Assembly (NCBI GenBank): GCA_026707225.1
Contig: JAPOXG010000025.1
Coordinates: 1 to 64,000 of the forward strand
DNA: 64,000 nt
DNA from: Chloroflexota bacterium
Lineage (GTDB): Bacteria > Chloroflexota > Anaerolineae > Aggregatilineales > Phototrophicaceae
Direction: 5' to 3'
The notes under the pieces were generated by a model. It saw only the letters and a program-made list of their open reading frames with translations. It was not told where the DNA came from and made no database searches. Shown in pieces: positions 52,888 through 61,925 of this stretch. Each line of letters begins with the position of its first letter. The first letter of the stretch is position 1. Made by a program: the position numbers and the translations under genes.

Positions 52888-54861
52888 TCAGGCGCGGGCG
52901 AATTGAAGGAAACGCTGCAATTCCCGTTCGCTCATATCGCGGCCCGGCTGCAGCACAAGGTAAGCGTCAGCCCAAAGATCCCGCGGCAAAGCCTGGTCTT
53001 CCGAGCAAGCGATCTGGCGCGCGCGATCCATCACCGTGCGCACCAGGGCATCGGGCGAGGCGCTTCCCGGCACATCGGCGCGCAAATAAATGAAATCGTG
53101 ATGCACATCAAGTCGATGAATCTTCCAGTCCAAACTGTTGAGTTGAACCTCCAGCCAGAATACCATTTGCTCGGCGACGCGCTTCCGCAATAATCGCGCC
53201 GGATCATCCACCAGCCAGACGAAGGCGAAAGGCTGCCGGGGATCCGCCTCATCCGGGGCGGCCGGTTCTTCGCTCGCCGCCGACGGGGGGGCGCTGCCGG
53301 GCGCCGCATCCAATGCCTGAAGCATGTGATCGCCCTGTCGTCGGATGTCGCGCAGCTGCCGCCCGCCGGCGAAGACCATTGTTAAGCTATGCCCGCCGAC
53401 CGATGACCGCGAATACAGCATGTAATCCAGCCGACTCTCCGGCAGCTTGACGAAGCGAATGCGCGATTGACTGCTCTCCGCCGTCCAGTCGTCGGCGATC
53501 ATGCGGCGCAGAAGGCGAAACTTGTCCAGCGGCATCTCCCCGGAAAAAGCGACGATCTGATTGTCGCGCGTCAAGACCGTCGCGTCCGCGGTCAGGTTGG
53601 TCATCATCTGTGTCATCGTCACCGCCAGCTGCGCCAACAGCGGATCGTCTTTTCGGCTCCAGATTGGCGCGCGCGCTCCTTCGGCGGCAAGCGACGCCGG
53701 GCGCTCGTGACCAGAACCGGCCGGCGGGGCACTGCTCTTTTCGGTTTCGTCGGCGGGCTGCGAGCTCGTCGCGGGCGCCAAGTCTTCGGAAGGGCTCTCG
53801 GACGGGATGGTCGTCTCGCCAATATCAGCCTCTGGCGCCAGCGGAGGCAGGCGCTCTGCCATCTCGGACAGAAAACCCGGTTCGCGAATGAATTTCTCGG
53901 TCTCGCGCAGCCAGGCGGGCACGACGCCGGTGCCGAGCGCGCCGGGCAGCTCGCGCGTGGTGTCGAATAGCGATTCCAGCGTCAGATTTTCCAACTGAGT
54001 GCTTTCGTCCAGAATGGCGCTCAGCATACCTTTAAACGACGCGCTGTCGTCAAGAAGGGTCTCCTCAGAATCGGGGGCTGCCGCTTCCGCTGGCGCCTCA
54101 GATACGCCTTGGTCACCCGTGATCGCATTCGCCAGATCACGCACTGTTTCGCTGCGGGCGCTGGTCGAAATGGGCGTCTCGTCGATATCCGCCTCCGTCA
54201 TTTGCGCAGCGGCAGAAGCGCCCTCGTCTTTGACCGTGACGACTCGGTAACGCACCGTATCGTCCTGGTCGTCAGGTTCGACCAACACTTCATGCGCGCT
54301 TCGAACGGTACTAACAGCCGCCTCCGTATCGCTGCGCGGGTTCAGCAGTTCATAAGAGGCTTGCAAGCGGCGGCGCGTATAATTGAGCGCCAGGTCTTCC
54401 ACCAGCTGATCATCGACCAAGGACTCGATGTAGATCGTGTCCTCGCCGACGTCAACAGTGGCGCTTGCCTGCGTCTGTTGCAACGCGTCTTCGGATTCTT
54501 GAAGCGCAGCCTTCAAGATCGGAATCAGATCCCGCGCCATCACCGGGATATCAACAAGTCCCTGCGCGCCAGATTCGCGGGCGAGCTCGCGCATCGCGGG
54601 ACTGTCCGGCGCCAGAACGGTCGCGATCCCTTCTTGGCGCGACCGAACCACATCAATCATCATCGCCGGGTCAAGCGACAAGCCTGCCGTGTCCAACAGC
54701 AGAAGGTGCTGCGGATGATCGCGGATTTGCTCAATCGCATTGCGAACATCGGCGACGGTCGTCACAACGTACTCGCCCAGCGCCTCCAATGCCCGCTTGA
54801 CATCAATGGCAAACTGCACATTTCGCGTGACCACGATAATCCGCGTTATCGCCAAAACCAT
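52888..54861 (-). CDS. Receiver-like protein with Roadblock-like middle and Y1-transposase-like C-terminus
   Basis: Large protein of 657 residues. Residues 1-120 resemble a response-regulator receiver fold (ITRIIVVTRNVQFAIDV, LLLLDTAG), but the usual Asp pair after strand 1 is missing, so it may be a pseudo-receiver. A long acidic, low-complexity linker follows (about 125-410). A stretch near 420-530 (ADATVLTRDNQIVAFSGEMP) looks Roadblock/LC7-like. The last ~110 residues (FAFVWLVDDPARLLRKRVAE to LQRFLQFAR) recall IS200/Y1 transposase folds, with the HUH motif degenerate (VHHDFIYLR). The ATG at 54861 is chosen at the first conserved strand. Role unknown; domain calls are tentative. Confidence 0.65.
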   Translation of the reverse strand: MVLAITRIIVVTRNVQFAIDVKRALEALGEYVVTTVADVRNAIEQIRDHPQHLLLLDTAGLSLDPAMMIDVVRSRQEGIATVLAPDSPAMRELARESGAQGLVDIPVMARDLIPILKAALQESEDALQQTQASATVDVGEDTIYIESLVDDQLVEDLALNYTRRRLQASYELLNPRSDTEAAVSTVRSAHEVLVEPDDQDDTVRYRVVTVKDEGASAAAQMTEADIDETPISTSARSETVRDLANAITGDQGVSEAPAEAAAPDSEETLLDDSASFKGMLSAILDESTQLENLTLESLFDTTRELPGALGTGVVPAWLRETEKFIREPGFLSEMAERLPPLAPEADIGETTIPSESPSEDLAPATSSQPADETEKSSAPPAGSGHERPASLAAEGARAPIWSRKDDPLLAQLAVTMTQMMTNLTADATVLTRDNQIVAFSGEMPLDKFRLLRRMIADDWTAESSQSRIRFVKLPESRLDYMLYSRSSVGGHSLTMVFAGGRQLRDIRRQGDHMLQALDAAPGSAPPSAASEEPAAPDEADPRQPFAFVWLVDDPARLLRKRVAEQMVFWLEVQLNSLDWKIHRLDVHHDFIYLRADVPGSASPDALVRTVMDRARQIACSEDQALPRDLWADAYLVLQPGRDMSERELQRFLQFARA

Positions 54862-55004
54862 GTTATTCGCCTGTGCGTCAGCCGAGGAATCCACAGTATT
54901 GATTCTATCACAGCCGCCCGCCGACGGCGAAAACATTTGCGCCAGAAATCAAGTTGAATCGGAGCAGGCGCCACTGGTCATATCGCCCGTCGCGGGAGAA
55001 GCCC

Positions 55005-55736
55005 TCAGCCCGCCACCACCGGCGCGCGGCTGCAATCCCCGTATTCCGTGGTGAAATCACCACTGACCCAGCCCACCCGATTATCAACATTCAGGCGCCA
55101 CCAGCTATGCTCGCTGTTGCGTCCCGAAATCGGCGCCAAGGTACCGCTGCCGAGTACCGTGATGATTTCGAAACCGGTGCTTGGTCCGGTGCGGAAGTTC
55201 AAACCCACATTGACCAAGGCGCGGCAGACGCCGTCATTGGGAATGAAAGGCACATTCGATTGCTGTATCGGCGTGGCGATTACCTGGGAATGTAATTCGC
55301 GCACGACAACCGTGATTTCATCCGGCTCGCTGACGACGGAGCCGCGATACGCCACCGCCCGCAAATTGACCGTGCCCAGATCGGCGCGCTGCGGCACATA
55401 ATTGAGAATCGCCTGCATTGCCAGATCCCCTTGCAGCGACTCGGACGATACGGTGCGCACAATCTGATTGTCGACGAATAACTGCACGCGATTGACGCCG
55501 ATGCTGTCCGCGGCCAACACCGATACAAGAATCTCTTCGCCAATGACATACTCCGCGCCTTCATTCGGCGATCCGATCTGTATCGTTGGCGGGCTGGTGG
55601 GCAGGTCTGTGGCTTCGCCACGGCTCCCAGCGCTCGTCCTTTCCTGGAGGTTGCAAGCCGCCAGACAGAGGCAGACGACAGCCAGTGAAATGCTCAGGTT
55701 TATACAATGGACTACGCGGTGAATGAGCGCCCTCAT
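55005..55736 (-). CDS. Lipoprotein with Ig-like and SH3 domains
   Basis: Lipoprotein of 243 residues. A signal peptide with lipobox LAAC (Cys28) gives membrane anchoring. Residues about 50-145 look like an Ig-type beta-sandwich (TIQIGSPNEGAEYVIGEEIL), and the C-terminal 70 residues are a bacterial SH3 domain (VGLNFRTGPSTGFEIITVLG), often binding cell wall or proteins. The ATG at 55736 is chosen because it begins at the signal peptide; an upstream in-frame codon would add 64 residues crossing into miaB. A hairpin repeat lies just before it. Confidence 0.8.
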   Translation of the reverse strand: MRALIHRVVHCINLSISLAVVCLCLAACNLQERTSAGSRGEATDLPTSPPTIQIGSPNEGAEYVIGEEILVSVLAADSIGVNRVQLFVDNQIVRTVSSESLQGDLAMQAILNYVPQRADLGTVNLRAVAYRGSVVSEPDEITVVVRELHSQVIATPIQQSNVPFIPNDGVCRALVNVGLNFRTGPSTGFEIITVLGSGTLAPISGRNSEHSWWRLNVDNRVGWVSGDFTTEYGDCSRAPVVAG

Positions 55737-55749
55737 CCAAAGGACGAGT

Positions 55750-55775
55750 TGTAGGGGCGAGCAATCTGGTCGCCC
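55750..55775. repeat. GGGCGA hairpin repeat copy
   Basis: TGTAGGGGCGA is followed by a 9-base loop and TCGCCC (stem 55755-55760 with 55770-55775). It lies in the 77-base gap between miaB and the lipoprotein gene. Confidence 0.65.
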
Positions 55776-55813
55776 GCAGTCCAAGTTTGGTTTCCAGGCG
55801 ACTTGATAATTCA

Positions 55814-57193
55814 TCAACCAGCGAGCACTAGCAGGGGATCCGCCGCTGGCTTTTCCTGCGGCAAGCGCGCTTGCATGCTCCAGGGACCAGTCCAGGTGAC
55901 TTCGACTTCTGTCAGCCTGCCCTTCCAATCGCCCTCGGCTTCAAAGAATACCAGTTTGTTCTGCGGCGTTCGCGCGCGCCAGCGGCCCTTGTATTTCTCT
56001 TCGACCAGCACTTCCACCGTGCTGCCCAGGTACGGCGCGTTGATCTCCGCCACGACGCGCGCCTGCAAGTCTTCCAGCATTTTGTGACGGTCGCGCTTTT
56101 CCGCATCCGGCACATCGTCTTCTATGCGCCGAGCGCTGACCGTTTGCGGCCTCGGGCTGTAGCGCGCCAGATGCGCCTTGTCCAGCTTTAGCGCTTCCAG
56201 GACGCGGTAGGTCTCCATGAACTGCGCCCGCGTTTCCCCGGGGAAGCCGACGATTATATCGGTGTGAATCGCGACCTGCGGGATAATTTTGCGAATCTTG
56301 GCAACCAATTTTCGATATTGGTCGGCGGTGTAGCCGCGCCGCATCCGCGCCAGAACCGCGTCGTCGCCTGCTTGAATCGGCACTTCAATATGCGGCATGA
56401 CGCGCGGAAGCTCGGCGACCGTCCGCAGCAGCTTCTCCGTCATCCAGTTGGGATGGCTGGTGAGGAAGCGGATGCGCTCTATGCCCGCTTCTTCGGCGAC
56501 TTGATGCACGACGCGCAGCAAATCGGCCAGGTCGGGGCCGCCCTCGATGTCCACGCCGTAGCGATCCACGATTTGACCGAGCAGCGTCACTTCCTTAACA
56601 CCCTGCCGCGCCAGGCTGCGAACATGGGCGATGATCTCGCCTACGCGCCGGCTGCGCTCGACGCCGCGGCGAAAGGGGATAATGCAAAAGGCGCAGGCGT
56701 GCGAACAGCCGTAGACGATGGGTACCTGCGCGCTCACCAGTTGACCGCGTTCGCGCAGCGGCAAAATAAGCTCGCCATCTTGCAAAGCGTCTCGCTGCGC
56801 CCGCGCCCCCTCCTCCAGCGTCAGAACATCGGCTTCGTCCTGGCGCTCTTTGAGAAAGCTGACCATCGCCGATGGATCCGATGGCGGCATGAAGACATCG
56901 ACGAAGGGCAGGCGCTGCCGCATCCAGAGCGGATCGCGCACGCCGACCATGCAGCCCATGACGCCGATCACTTTGTCGGGCTGCGCTTCCTTGATCTTTC
57001 TCAATAGCTGAAGACGCCCCAAGCCCTTGTCCTCTGCGCTTTGGCGGACGACGCAAGTATTCACGATCATGACGTCGGCGTCATCGCCGTTGCCGCATGC
57101 GGCGCTATGCCCCAGTTTTTCCAGCTCGGACGCAAGCAGCTGAGAATCGGCCACGTTCATCTGACAGCCGAGGGTCCAGATATGATATCGCAT
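55814..57193 (-). CDS. miaB: tRNA-2-methylthio-N6-dimethylallyladenosine synthase
   Basis: Radical-SAM methylthiotransferase of 459 residues that modifies A37 of tRNAs reading UNN codons. The N-terminal [4Fe-4S] cluster ligands are Cys10, Cys47 and Cys81; the radical-SAM cluster is Cys163, Cys167 and Cys170 (CSHACAFC). LLGQIVDRYG and a C-terminal TRAM domain (about 370-440) complete it. ATG at 57193 is preferred to an in-frame TTG 15 bases earlier. RimO and MtaB are related, but the spacing and LLGQ motif favour MiaB. Confidence 0.92.
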   Translation of the reverse strand: MRYHIWTLGCQMNVADSQLLASELEKLGHSAACGNGDDADVMIVNTCVVRQSAEDKGLGRLQLLRKIKEAQPDKVIGVMGCMVGVRDPLWMRQRLPFVDVFMPPSDPSAMVSFLKERQDEADVLTLEEGARAQRDALQDGELILPLRERGQLVSAQVPIVYGCSHACAFCIIPFRRGVERSRRVGEIIAHVRSLARQGVKEVTLLGQIVDRYGVDIEGGPDLADLLRVVHQVAEEAGIERIRFLTSHPNWMTEKLLRTVAELPRVMPHIEVPIQAGDDAVLARMRRGYTADQYRKLVAKIRKIIPQVAIHTDIIVGFPGETRAQFMETYRVLEALKLDKAHLARYSPRPQTVSARRIEDDVPDAEKRDRHKMLEDLQARVVAEINAPYLGSTVEVLVEEKYKGRWRARTPQNKLVFFEAEGDWKGRLTEVEVTWTGPWSMQARLPQEKPAADPLLVLAG

Positions 57194-57300
57194 GGAGTCG
57201 TTCTTCAATCGTTCATTGCTTTCCGGCGTATTCTAGTCGATGCCGCCCAGTCGGTCAATTCGCTGCGCGTGTCACGCGCAACATACACGGCATAGTTTTT

Positions 57301-57489
57301 TCACCACCGAGAACACCGAGGAAACACAGAGCGCACAGAGAGACCTGATTGAACTGCCACATGCTCTCATTCAGGAGTTCGTGCTACTACCAGAGTGTAA
57401 TCATTCATTATCATGAACCGACACAAAGATAAGACATAAATCTCGGTGTACTCTGTGTTGCCTCCTTTACTCTGTGGTGAATCTGTGTT
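57301..57489. repeat. CACAGAG-type inverted-repeat element (third locus)
   Basis: The left end TCACCACCGAGAACACCGAG with two CACAGAG repeats is complemented by a right part (57441-57489) with CTCGGTGTACTCTGTGTTG and CTCTGTGGTGA. It is related to the ends of the elements at 15003-15167 and 23849-24036, but the middle is different. It fills most of the 343-base gap between miaB and the phosphorylase, where no gene is seen. Confidence 0.65.
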
Positions 57490-57536
57490 TGTTTCTTGAC
57501 ATTTTACAATTTGCAACAGTTTGACAACCCGGCCCC

Positions 57537-60104
57537 TCAAGCCCAGACGATCTTGTTCGGTACGATGGAGCTGTGCAGGTATTCGTGATAAGGCAAGACA
57601 CGCACCGAGAAGCCGACGTGTCCCGTCATCAAGTAGACATGATCGGCGGCGTAGGTATAGGCGCCGCTCCCGTTCCCGCCTTCGATTCGCATATTGACGG
57701 ACTCGCCATCACGAATGTTGCCGGCGGAATCCAGCATGCCAAAATAAAGCTGCACGCGAACATCACGCGGGCAAAGCTGGCCGAGCGCCACGCGCGCGTG
57801 GATCGTCGTTGCGCTGCCAATCTCAACATCGCCATCGCGGATATCCACATCAAGAACGGTTATCTCATGCCAAACCCGGTCCAAGTGGCGCCGCCATTCG
57901 ACGAAGGCGCCCGTGCCCGCGAAGTTTGAAGACCGCATCGCCTGGCTCACCTGAAAACGCGGCATGTAAAACGCTTCCGTATATTCCTGCACCATCCGAT
58001 GCGTGTTGAATCGCGGCGCAAGTTCATTCATGCTGCGCTTGACGCGGCGGATCCACTCACGGGGCAAGCCGTCGCGCGCCTGCCGGTAGAACAGCGGCAC
58101 TACATCTTGCTCGAGCAAATTGTACAGCGCCTGGCTCTCGACATAATCCTGATGCGCCCATTCGTCTTGGCGATATTCTTCGCCGTGGCCAATCGACCAG
58201 CCGATATCGCTGCGATAAGCCTCCGCCCACCAGCCATCGAGAATGCTGCAATTGAGCCCGCCGTTGTAGATGACTTTCATGCCGCTCGTCCCGCTCGCTT
58301 CTTTCGGGCGCCGCGGATTATTCAGCCAGACATCCACGCCCTGCACCATGTAGCGGGCGACATTCATATCATAATTTTCCAGAAAGACGATTGAATGGCG
58401 GAAATCCGGGTCGCGCGCCACATTGACGATTGTGCGAATCAATTCCTTGCCTTCGTTGTCATTCGGATGGGCTTTGCCGGCGAAGATGAATTGCACGGGC
58501 CGCTCGGCATCCGTCAGCAGTTTGCGCAAACGCCCCAGATCGCGGAAGATCAGGGTCGCTCGCTTGTATGTCGCGAAACGCCGGGCGAATCCGATGGTGA
58601 GCGCGTCGGGGTTCAGCACTTCCTCCGCCTCTTCGATTTCTGTCTGCGAAAGGCCGCGGCGCTGCAACTGTTCGCGCAGGCGGTCCCGCGCGAAAGCCAC
58701 TAGCCGTTCGCGCCGCCGCACATGCGTGCGCCACAGCTCGGCATCAGGGATGCTCGCCACCCCTTCCCAGACTTCGCGCCGCGATTCCTCCGAGCGCCAG
58801 CCCGGATCCAAGTAGCGATCGAAAAGCTGCGCCATCTCCTGGCTGACCCAAGTCTGCACGTGCACGCCGTTGGTGATCGCGCGGACCGGGACTTCATGCA
58901 CCGGAACATTGGGATAGACCCACTTCCACATTTCGCGGGACACATCGCCGTGCAGCTGCGCGACGCCATTGGCCCCCGACGACAGATTCAGCGCCATCAC
59001 TGACATCGAGAAAAGCTCGTAGTTCCCCATGCTTTCACGCCCTAGGTCGAGGAACTGATCGCGCGTTAGCCCCAACTCGCCCATCATATCGCCGAAGTGT
59101 TCGTCGATTAAATCGAATTCAAAGCGCTCCAAACCTGCCGCTACTGGCGTATGCACGGTGAAGACGCTGCTTGCCGCGGTTAAAGCCTTCGCTTGCTCAA
59201 AGGGAAGCCCATGATCGCGCATGGTGTTGCGGATGCGCTCTAGCAGCAGGAAGGCCGAGTGCCCCTCATTCATGTGGAAGACATCAGCCTTGACGCCCAT
59301 GGCGCGCAACAGGCGAACGCCGCCAATCCCCAGCAGCATCTCTTGCCGGATGCGCGTGCGCCGGTCGCCGCCGTAGAGCCGGTCGGTCAAATTACGATCT
59401 TCTTCCAACAGATTGTCTTCGATATTGCTGTCCAAAAGATAGATGGACGCGCGCCCCACCTGAACCTTCCAAATCTGGGCATAGAGAGCGCGCCCCGGTA
59501 AGGGCAATGAGATTTTGATTGCTTTGCCCGCGCCGTCGGTCTGCAGCTTTACCGGCTGATTGACATAGTCATTAAGCGGATAAGACTCCAATTGGAAGCC
59601 ATCAGCGTTGAGATACTGCTGAAAATAGCCTTCTTGATAGAGGATGCCCACGCCGACCAGTGGAATGCCCAAGTCGCTGGCGCTCTTGAGATGGTCGCCG
59701 CTGAGCACACCCAAGCCGCCGGAGTAATTCTGCAGGCACTCCGTCAAGCCGAATTCCATGGAGAAGTAGGCGATGACCGGCTGCCGCTCAAGCCCGCCAA
59801 ACTGCCCGGCGAACCAGGTCTGTTCCGCGCTCATATAATCATCGAAGGAACGGCATACCCGCGCGTAATGCGCCATGAAGGAGGTATCTTGGACCAGCGC
59901 GTTGAGACGCTCCTGGCTCATCCGGCCCAGCATCCACTCCGGGTTGTGCCCGGTTTCTTCCCATAGATCCGGATCGAGCCGGCGGAACAAGGCGATCGAC
60001 TCATGATCCCAAGACCAGCGGAGGTTATACGTCAATTCTTGCAAGCGCCCCAGTTGGGGCGGCAGCTTCGGCGCGACATTCACACGCGCGACCGGTTGCA
60101 CCAT
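57537..60104 (-). CDS. glgP: Alpha-glucan phosphorylase (DUF3417 type)
   Basis: GT35 phosphorylase of 855 residues of the class with an N-terminal DUF3417 domain (QELTYNLRWSWDHESIALFR). Catalytic-site features are NYSGGLGVLSGDHLKSASDL near 130, HMNEGHSAFL and the cofactor-Lys region EASGTSGMKVIYNGG. It phosphorolyses alpha-1,4-glucans to glucose-1-phosphate. The C-terminal ~110 residues form a beta domain. It is divergent from two CBM48 mini-proteins and near glgC and glgA, so it is probably the storage-glycogen phosphorylase; the shorter GlgP at 17732 may handle imported dextrins. Confidence 0.95.
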   Translation of the reverse strand: MVQPVARVNVAPKLPPQLGRLQELTYNLRWSWDHESIALFRRLDPDLWEETGHNPEWMLGRMSQERLNALVQDTSFMAHYARVCRSFDDYMSAEQTWFAGQFGGLERQPVIAYFSMEFGLTECLQNYSGGLGVLSGDHLKSASDLGIPLVGVGILYQEGYFQQYLNADGFQLESYPLNDYVNQPVKLQTDGAGKAIKISLPLPGRALYAQIWKVQVGRASIYLLDSNIEDNLLEEDRNLTDRLYGGDRRTRIRQEMLLGIGGVRLLRAMGVKADVFHMNEGHSAFLLLERIRNTMRDHGLPFEQAKALTAASSVFTVHTPVAAGLERFEFDLIDEHFGDMMGELGLTRDQFLDLGRESMGNYELFSMSVMALNLSSGANGVAQLHGDVSREMWKWVYPNVPVHEVPVRAITNGVHVQTWVSQEMAQLFDRYLDPGWRSEESRREVWEGVASIPDAELWRTHVRRRERLVAFARDRLREQLQRRGLSQTEIEEAEEVLNPDALTIGFARRFATYKRATLIFRDLGRLRKLLTDAERPVQFIFAGKAHPNDNEGKELIRTIVNVARDPDFRHSIVFLENYDMNVARYMVQGVDVWLNNPRRPKEASGTSGMKVIYNGGLNCSILDGWWAEAYRSDIGWSIGHGEEYRQDEWAHQDYVESQALYNLLEQDVVPLFYRQARDGLPREWIRRVKRSMNELAPRFNTHRMVQEYTEAFYMPRFQVSQAMRSSNFAGTGAFVEWRRHLDRVWHEITVLDVDIRDGDVEIGSATTIHARVALGQLCPRDVRVQLYFGMLDSAGNIRDGESVNMRIEGGNGSGAYTYAADHVYLMTGHVGFSVRVLPYHEYLHSSIVPNKIVWA

Positions 60105-60280
60105 GGACCCTGCTCCCTTGCGGACAACGGTAAATTCAGGTATTCAGACCGCTTATTCTATCGCTGTTTCTGATCAATTCCACCGCGATTGTGAATGCCA
60201 GCCGTCAGGCGGGCTCAACCCAGCAGGGGAAACGCGATTTCAGCCAAGTGAATTGGCAGCGCTCACAGTGCCGGCGGTAG

Positions 60281-60295
60281 GTTCTTGACAAGAAC
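60281..60295. promoter_or_regulatory. Perfect palindrome GTTCTTG-A-CAAGAAC
   Basis: Seven-base arms with a single central base, in the 307-base divergent gap between the phosphorylase and the CBM48 genes. It contains TTGACA. Its form suits a repressor site for one or both directions. A weak -10 (TATGAT, 60349-60354) follows toward the CBM48 pair. No gene is seen in 60105-60411. Confidence 0.4.
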
Positions 60296-60411
60296 GGGCG
60301 CCGGCAAATTGGCGAAAAACGGCATTCTCTTTCTATCTGAAGGCAACTTATGATAGGATTGAATTGTCGCTGCTCTGCGCCTGATGTTTACCCACCCGGT
60401 GGAGAAAACTC

Positions 60412-60708
60412 CTGCTGAAGAAACAGTACCTGAAGAGCAAGGACATCTTCAAAGCGAGCATTTATTCCGCGCGCGAACTGCATGCGGAAAAGGCGTCCCT
60501 TGTTAGCGGCTTCAACCATTGGAGTGAATCCGCCACGCCGATGACGCCGCTGAAGGACGGACGCTTCAAGGCGGCCGTCGATTTAGCGAAAGACAGCAAT
60601 TATCATATCCGTTATCTCATCAACGACATCGAATGGCGCAACAACTGGGATACGGACCAATACATCCCCAATCCGTTCAGCGGAGATAATTCAGTTATTG
60701 AGGTCTAG
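60412..60708 (+). CDS. CBM48 (isoamylase N-terminal-like) mini-protein, CTG start
   Basis: Protein of 98 residues (reading KKQYLKSKDIFKASIYSA, then SLVSGFNHWSESATPMTPLK and YLINDIEWRNNWDTDQYIPN), a single glycogen-binding CBM48/AMPK-beta-like domain with the GFNxW motif. No ATG, GTG or TTG is in frame between the stop at 60382 and the ATG at 60541, which would lose 43 residues including the binding strands. A CTG at 60412 lies 7 bases after GGTGGAG (60398-60404) and gives the expected (M)LKKQYLKS start, so CTG initiation is inferred. The stop is 2 bases before the next CBM48 gene. It is probably an accessory glycogen-binding factor. Confidence 0.75.
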   Translation: MLKKQYLKSKDIFKASIYSARELHAEKASLVSGFNHWSESATPMTPLKDGRFKAAVDLAKDSNYHIRYLINDIEWRNNWDTDQYIPNPFSGDNSVIEV

Positions 60709-60710
60709 CC

Positions 60711-61004
60711 ATGATTGCGAAGACGCTGCGTAAAGACGATACCGTTCAGGTCAGCTTTTATACCGAGGCGCTGCCAGAAGCTGAATCCGTTCACCTGGTC
60801 GGCAGTTTTGATGATTGGGACAGCAGCGCGCATCCGATGCGGCGGCTCAAAGACGGCCGCTTTATGGCGATGAAAAGATTCGAGCCGAACTGCCGCTACG
60901 AATTTCGCTACTTGGTCGATGGCGAAACCTGGATCAACGACGCCGAGGCCGAAAGCTACACGCCAAACCCCTACGGCAGCGACAACTGTGTCGTCACCAC
61001 CTGA
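60711..61004 (+). CDS. CBM48 (isoamylase N-terminal-like) mini-protein
   Basis: Protein of 97 residues made of one CBM48 domain. The hallmarks are VHLVGSFDDWDSSAHPMRRL and FRYLVDGETWINDAEAESY, then the conserved PNPYGSDNCVV end. It has no catalytic domain, though CBM48 usually precedes branching or debranching enzymes. It starts 2 bases after its paralogue, so they are co-translated; the two share the D/N-W core and the P-N-P-(Y/F) end. Convergent with the F420-type gene. It probably binds glycogen and may guide the nearby phosphorylase. Confidence 0.85.
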   Translation: MIAKTLRKDDTVQVSFYTEALPEAESVHLVGSFDDWDSSAHPMRRLKDGRFMAMKRFEPNCRYEFRYLVDGETWINDAEAESYTPNPYGSDNCVVTT

Positions 61005-61046
61005 GCGCGTATGCAGACCTCCAAGATGGAGACCAATTCTTATCGC

Positions 61047-61826
61047 TTAGGCATTCGTCTGGTCGCGCCAGGCCAGCAGCGCTTCGACCCGCCCGTAATT
61101 GGGCGGCGCCGCGGACATCAGAATGAAGTGCCTGCAACCGGCTTCGGCGTAAGCGTCCAGGCTGTCGTCAATGTCATCCTCGCGCGTTAGCGACACGGTC
61201 CGCGTAATGGTAGACGGATCCCGCCCCAGCTCCGCGCACCAATTGTCGAGCACGCGATTCTTGCGCGCCCAAGTCTCCGGCGGTCCGAAGCCGTTCCACA
61301 AGTCAGCGTGCATCGCGGTCAGCTTCAGCGTGACCTTCTCGCCACCACCGCCGATCATGATGGGAATGCGATTGCGAACGGGCGGCGGCAATTCTTTGCT
61401 CATGCGCTCCTTGATGATCGGCAGCGCCTCGCCCAGGTCGCGCAGTCTGCTGGCGGCGGTGCCGAATTCATAACCAAAATCGACATAGTCTTTCTCGAAC
61501 CAGCCGGCGCCGATGCCGAGGATCAGTCGGCCGCCACTGATATGATCGACCGTATTGGCCATCTGCGTCAACAGCGCCGGGTTACGATAGCTGTTGCAGG
61601 TGACCAGCGTGCCGATCTCAGCGCGGGACGTCAGCATCGCTATCGCCGTCAGCAGCGTCCAGCCTTCAAAGTGCTCCCCCTCGCCGTCGCCATAAAGCGG
61701 GAAGAAATGATCCCAATTCCAGATCGTGTCGACGCCCAGCGCTTCTGTCGCTTTGACCGCCTCGGCGTAGGTCGCGTAACTGACGCGCTGAGGATGTAGT
61801 TGCACGCCTACTTTCATCTTGCCCAT
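61047..61826 (-). CDS. LLM-class F420-dependent oxidoreductase
   Basis: Luciferase-like TIM-barrel oxidoreductase of 259 residues. The N-terminus (VGVQLHPQRVSYATYAEAV), then the DTIWNWDHFFPL segment, the IGTLVTCNSYRNPALL strand and SGGRLILGIGAGW are typical of F420-dependent members. The F420 cofactor is common in Chloroflexota and Actinobacteria; an FMN member cannot be excluded. The ATG has AAGGGAG upstream. It interrupts the glycogen genes and has no clear link to them. Confidence 0.88.
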   Translation of the reverse strand: MGKMKVGVQLHPQRVSYATYAEAVKATEALGVDTIWNWDHFFPLYGDGEGEHFEGWTLLTAIAMLTSRAEIGTLVTCNSYRNPALLTQMANTVDHISGGRLILGIGAGWFEKDYVDFGYEFGTAASRLRDLGEALPIIKERMSKELPPPVRNRIPIMIGGGGEKVTLKLTAMHADLWNGFGPPETWARKNRVLDNWCAELGRDPSTITRTVSLTREDDIDDSLDAYAEAGCRHFILMSAAPPNYGRVEALLAWRDQTNA

Positions 61827-61925
61827 TGCTCTCCCTTTCTATTCCAATTCAATCAACGGTAAATGCCGCGCACTTCCCCTGCCATCGTACAGCGAGCGTC
61901 GCGCGCTGACACGCAGTTGGTCTCA

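Noticed and set aside
52888..53230. An active IS200-family insertion sequence
   Set aside because: The Y1-like region is fused to a much longer protein, the HUH motif is degenerate and no insertion-sequence ends are seen.
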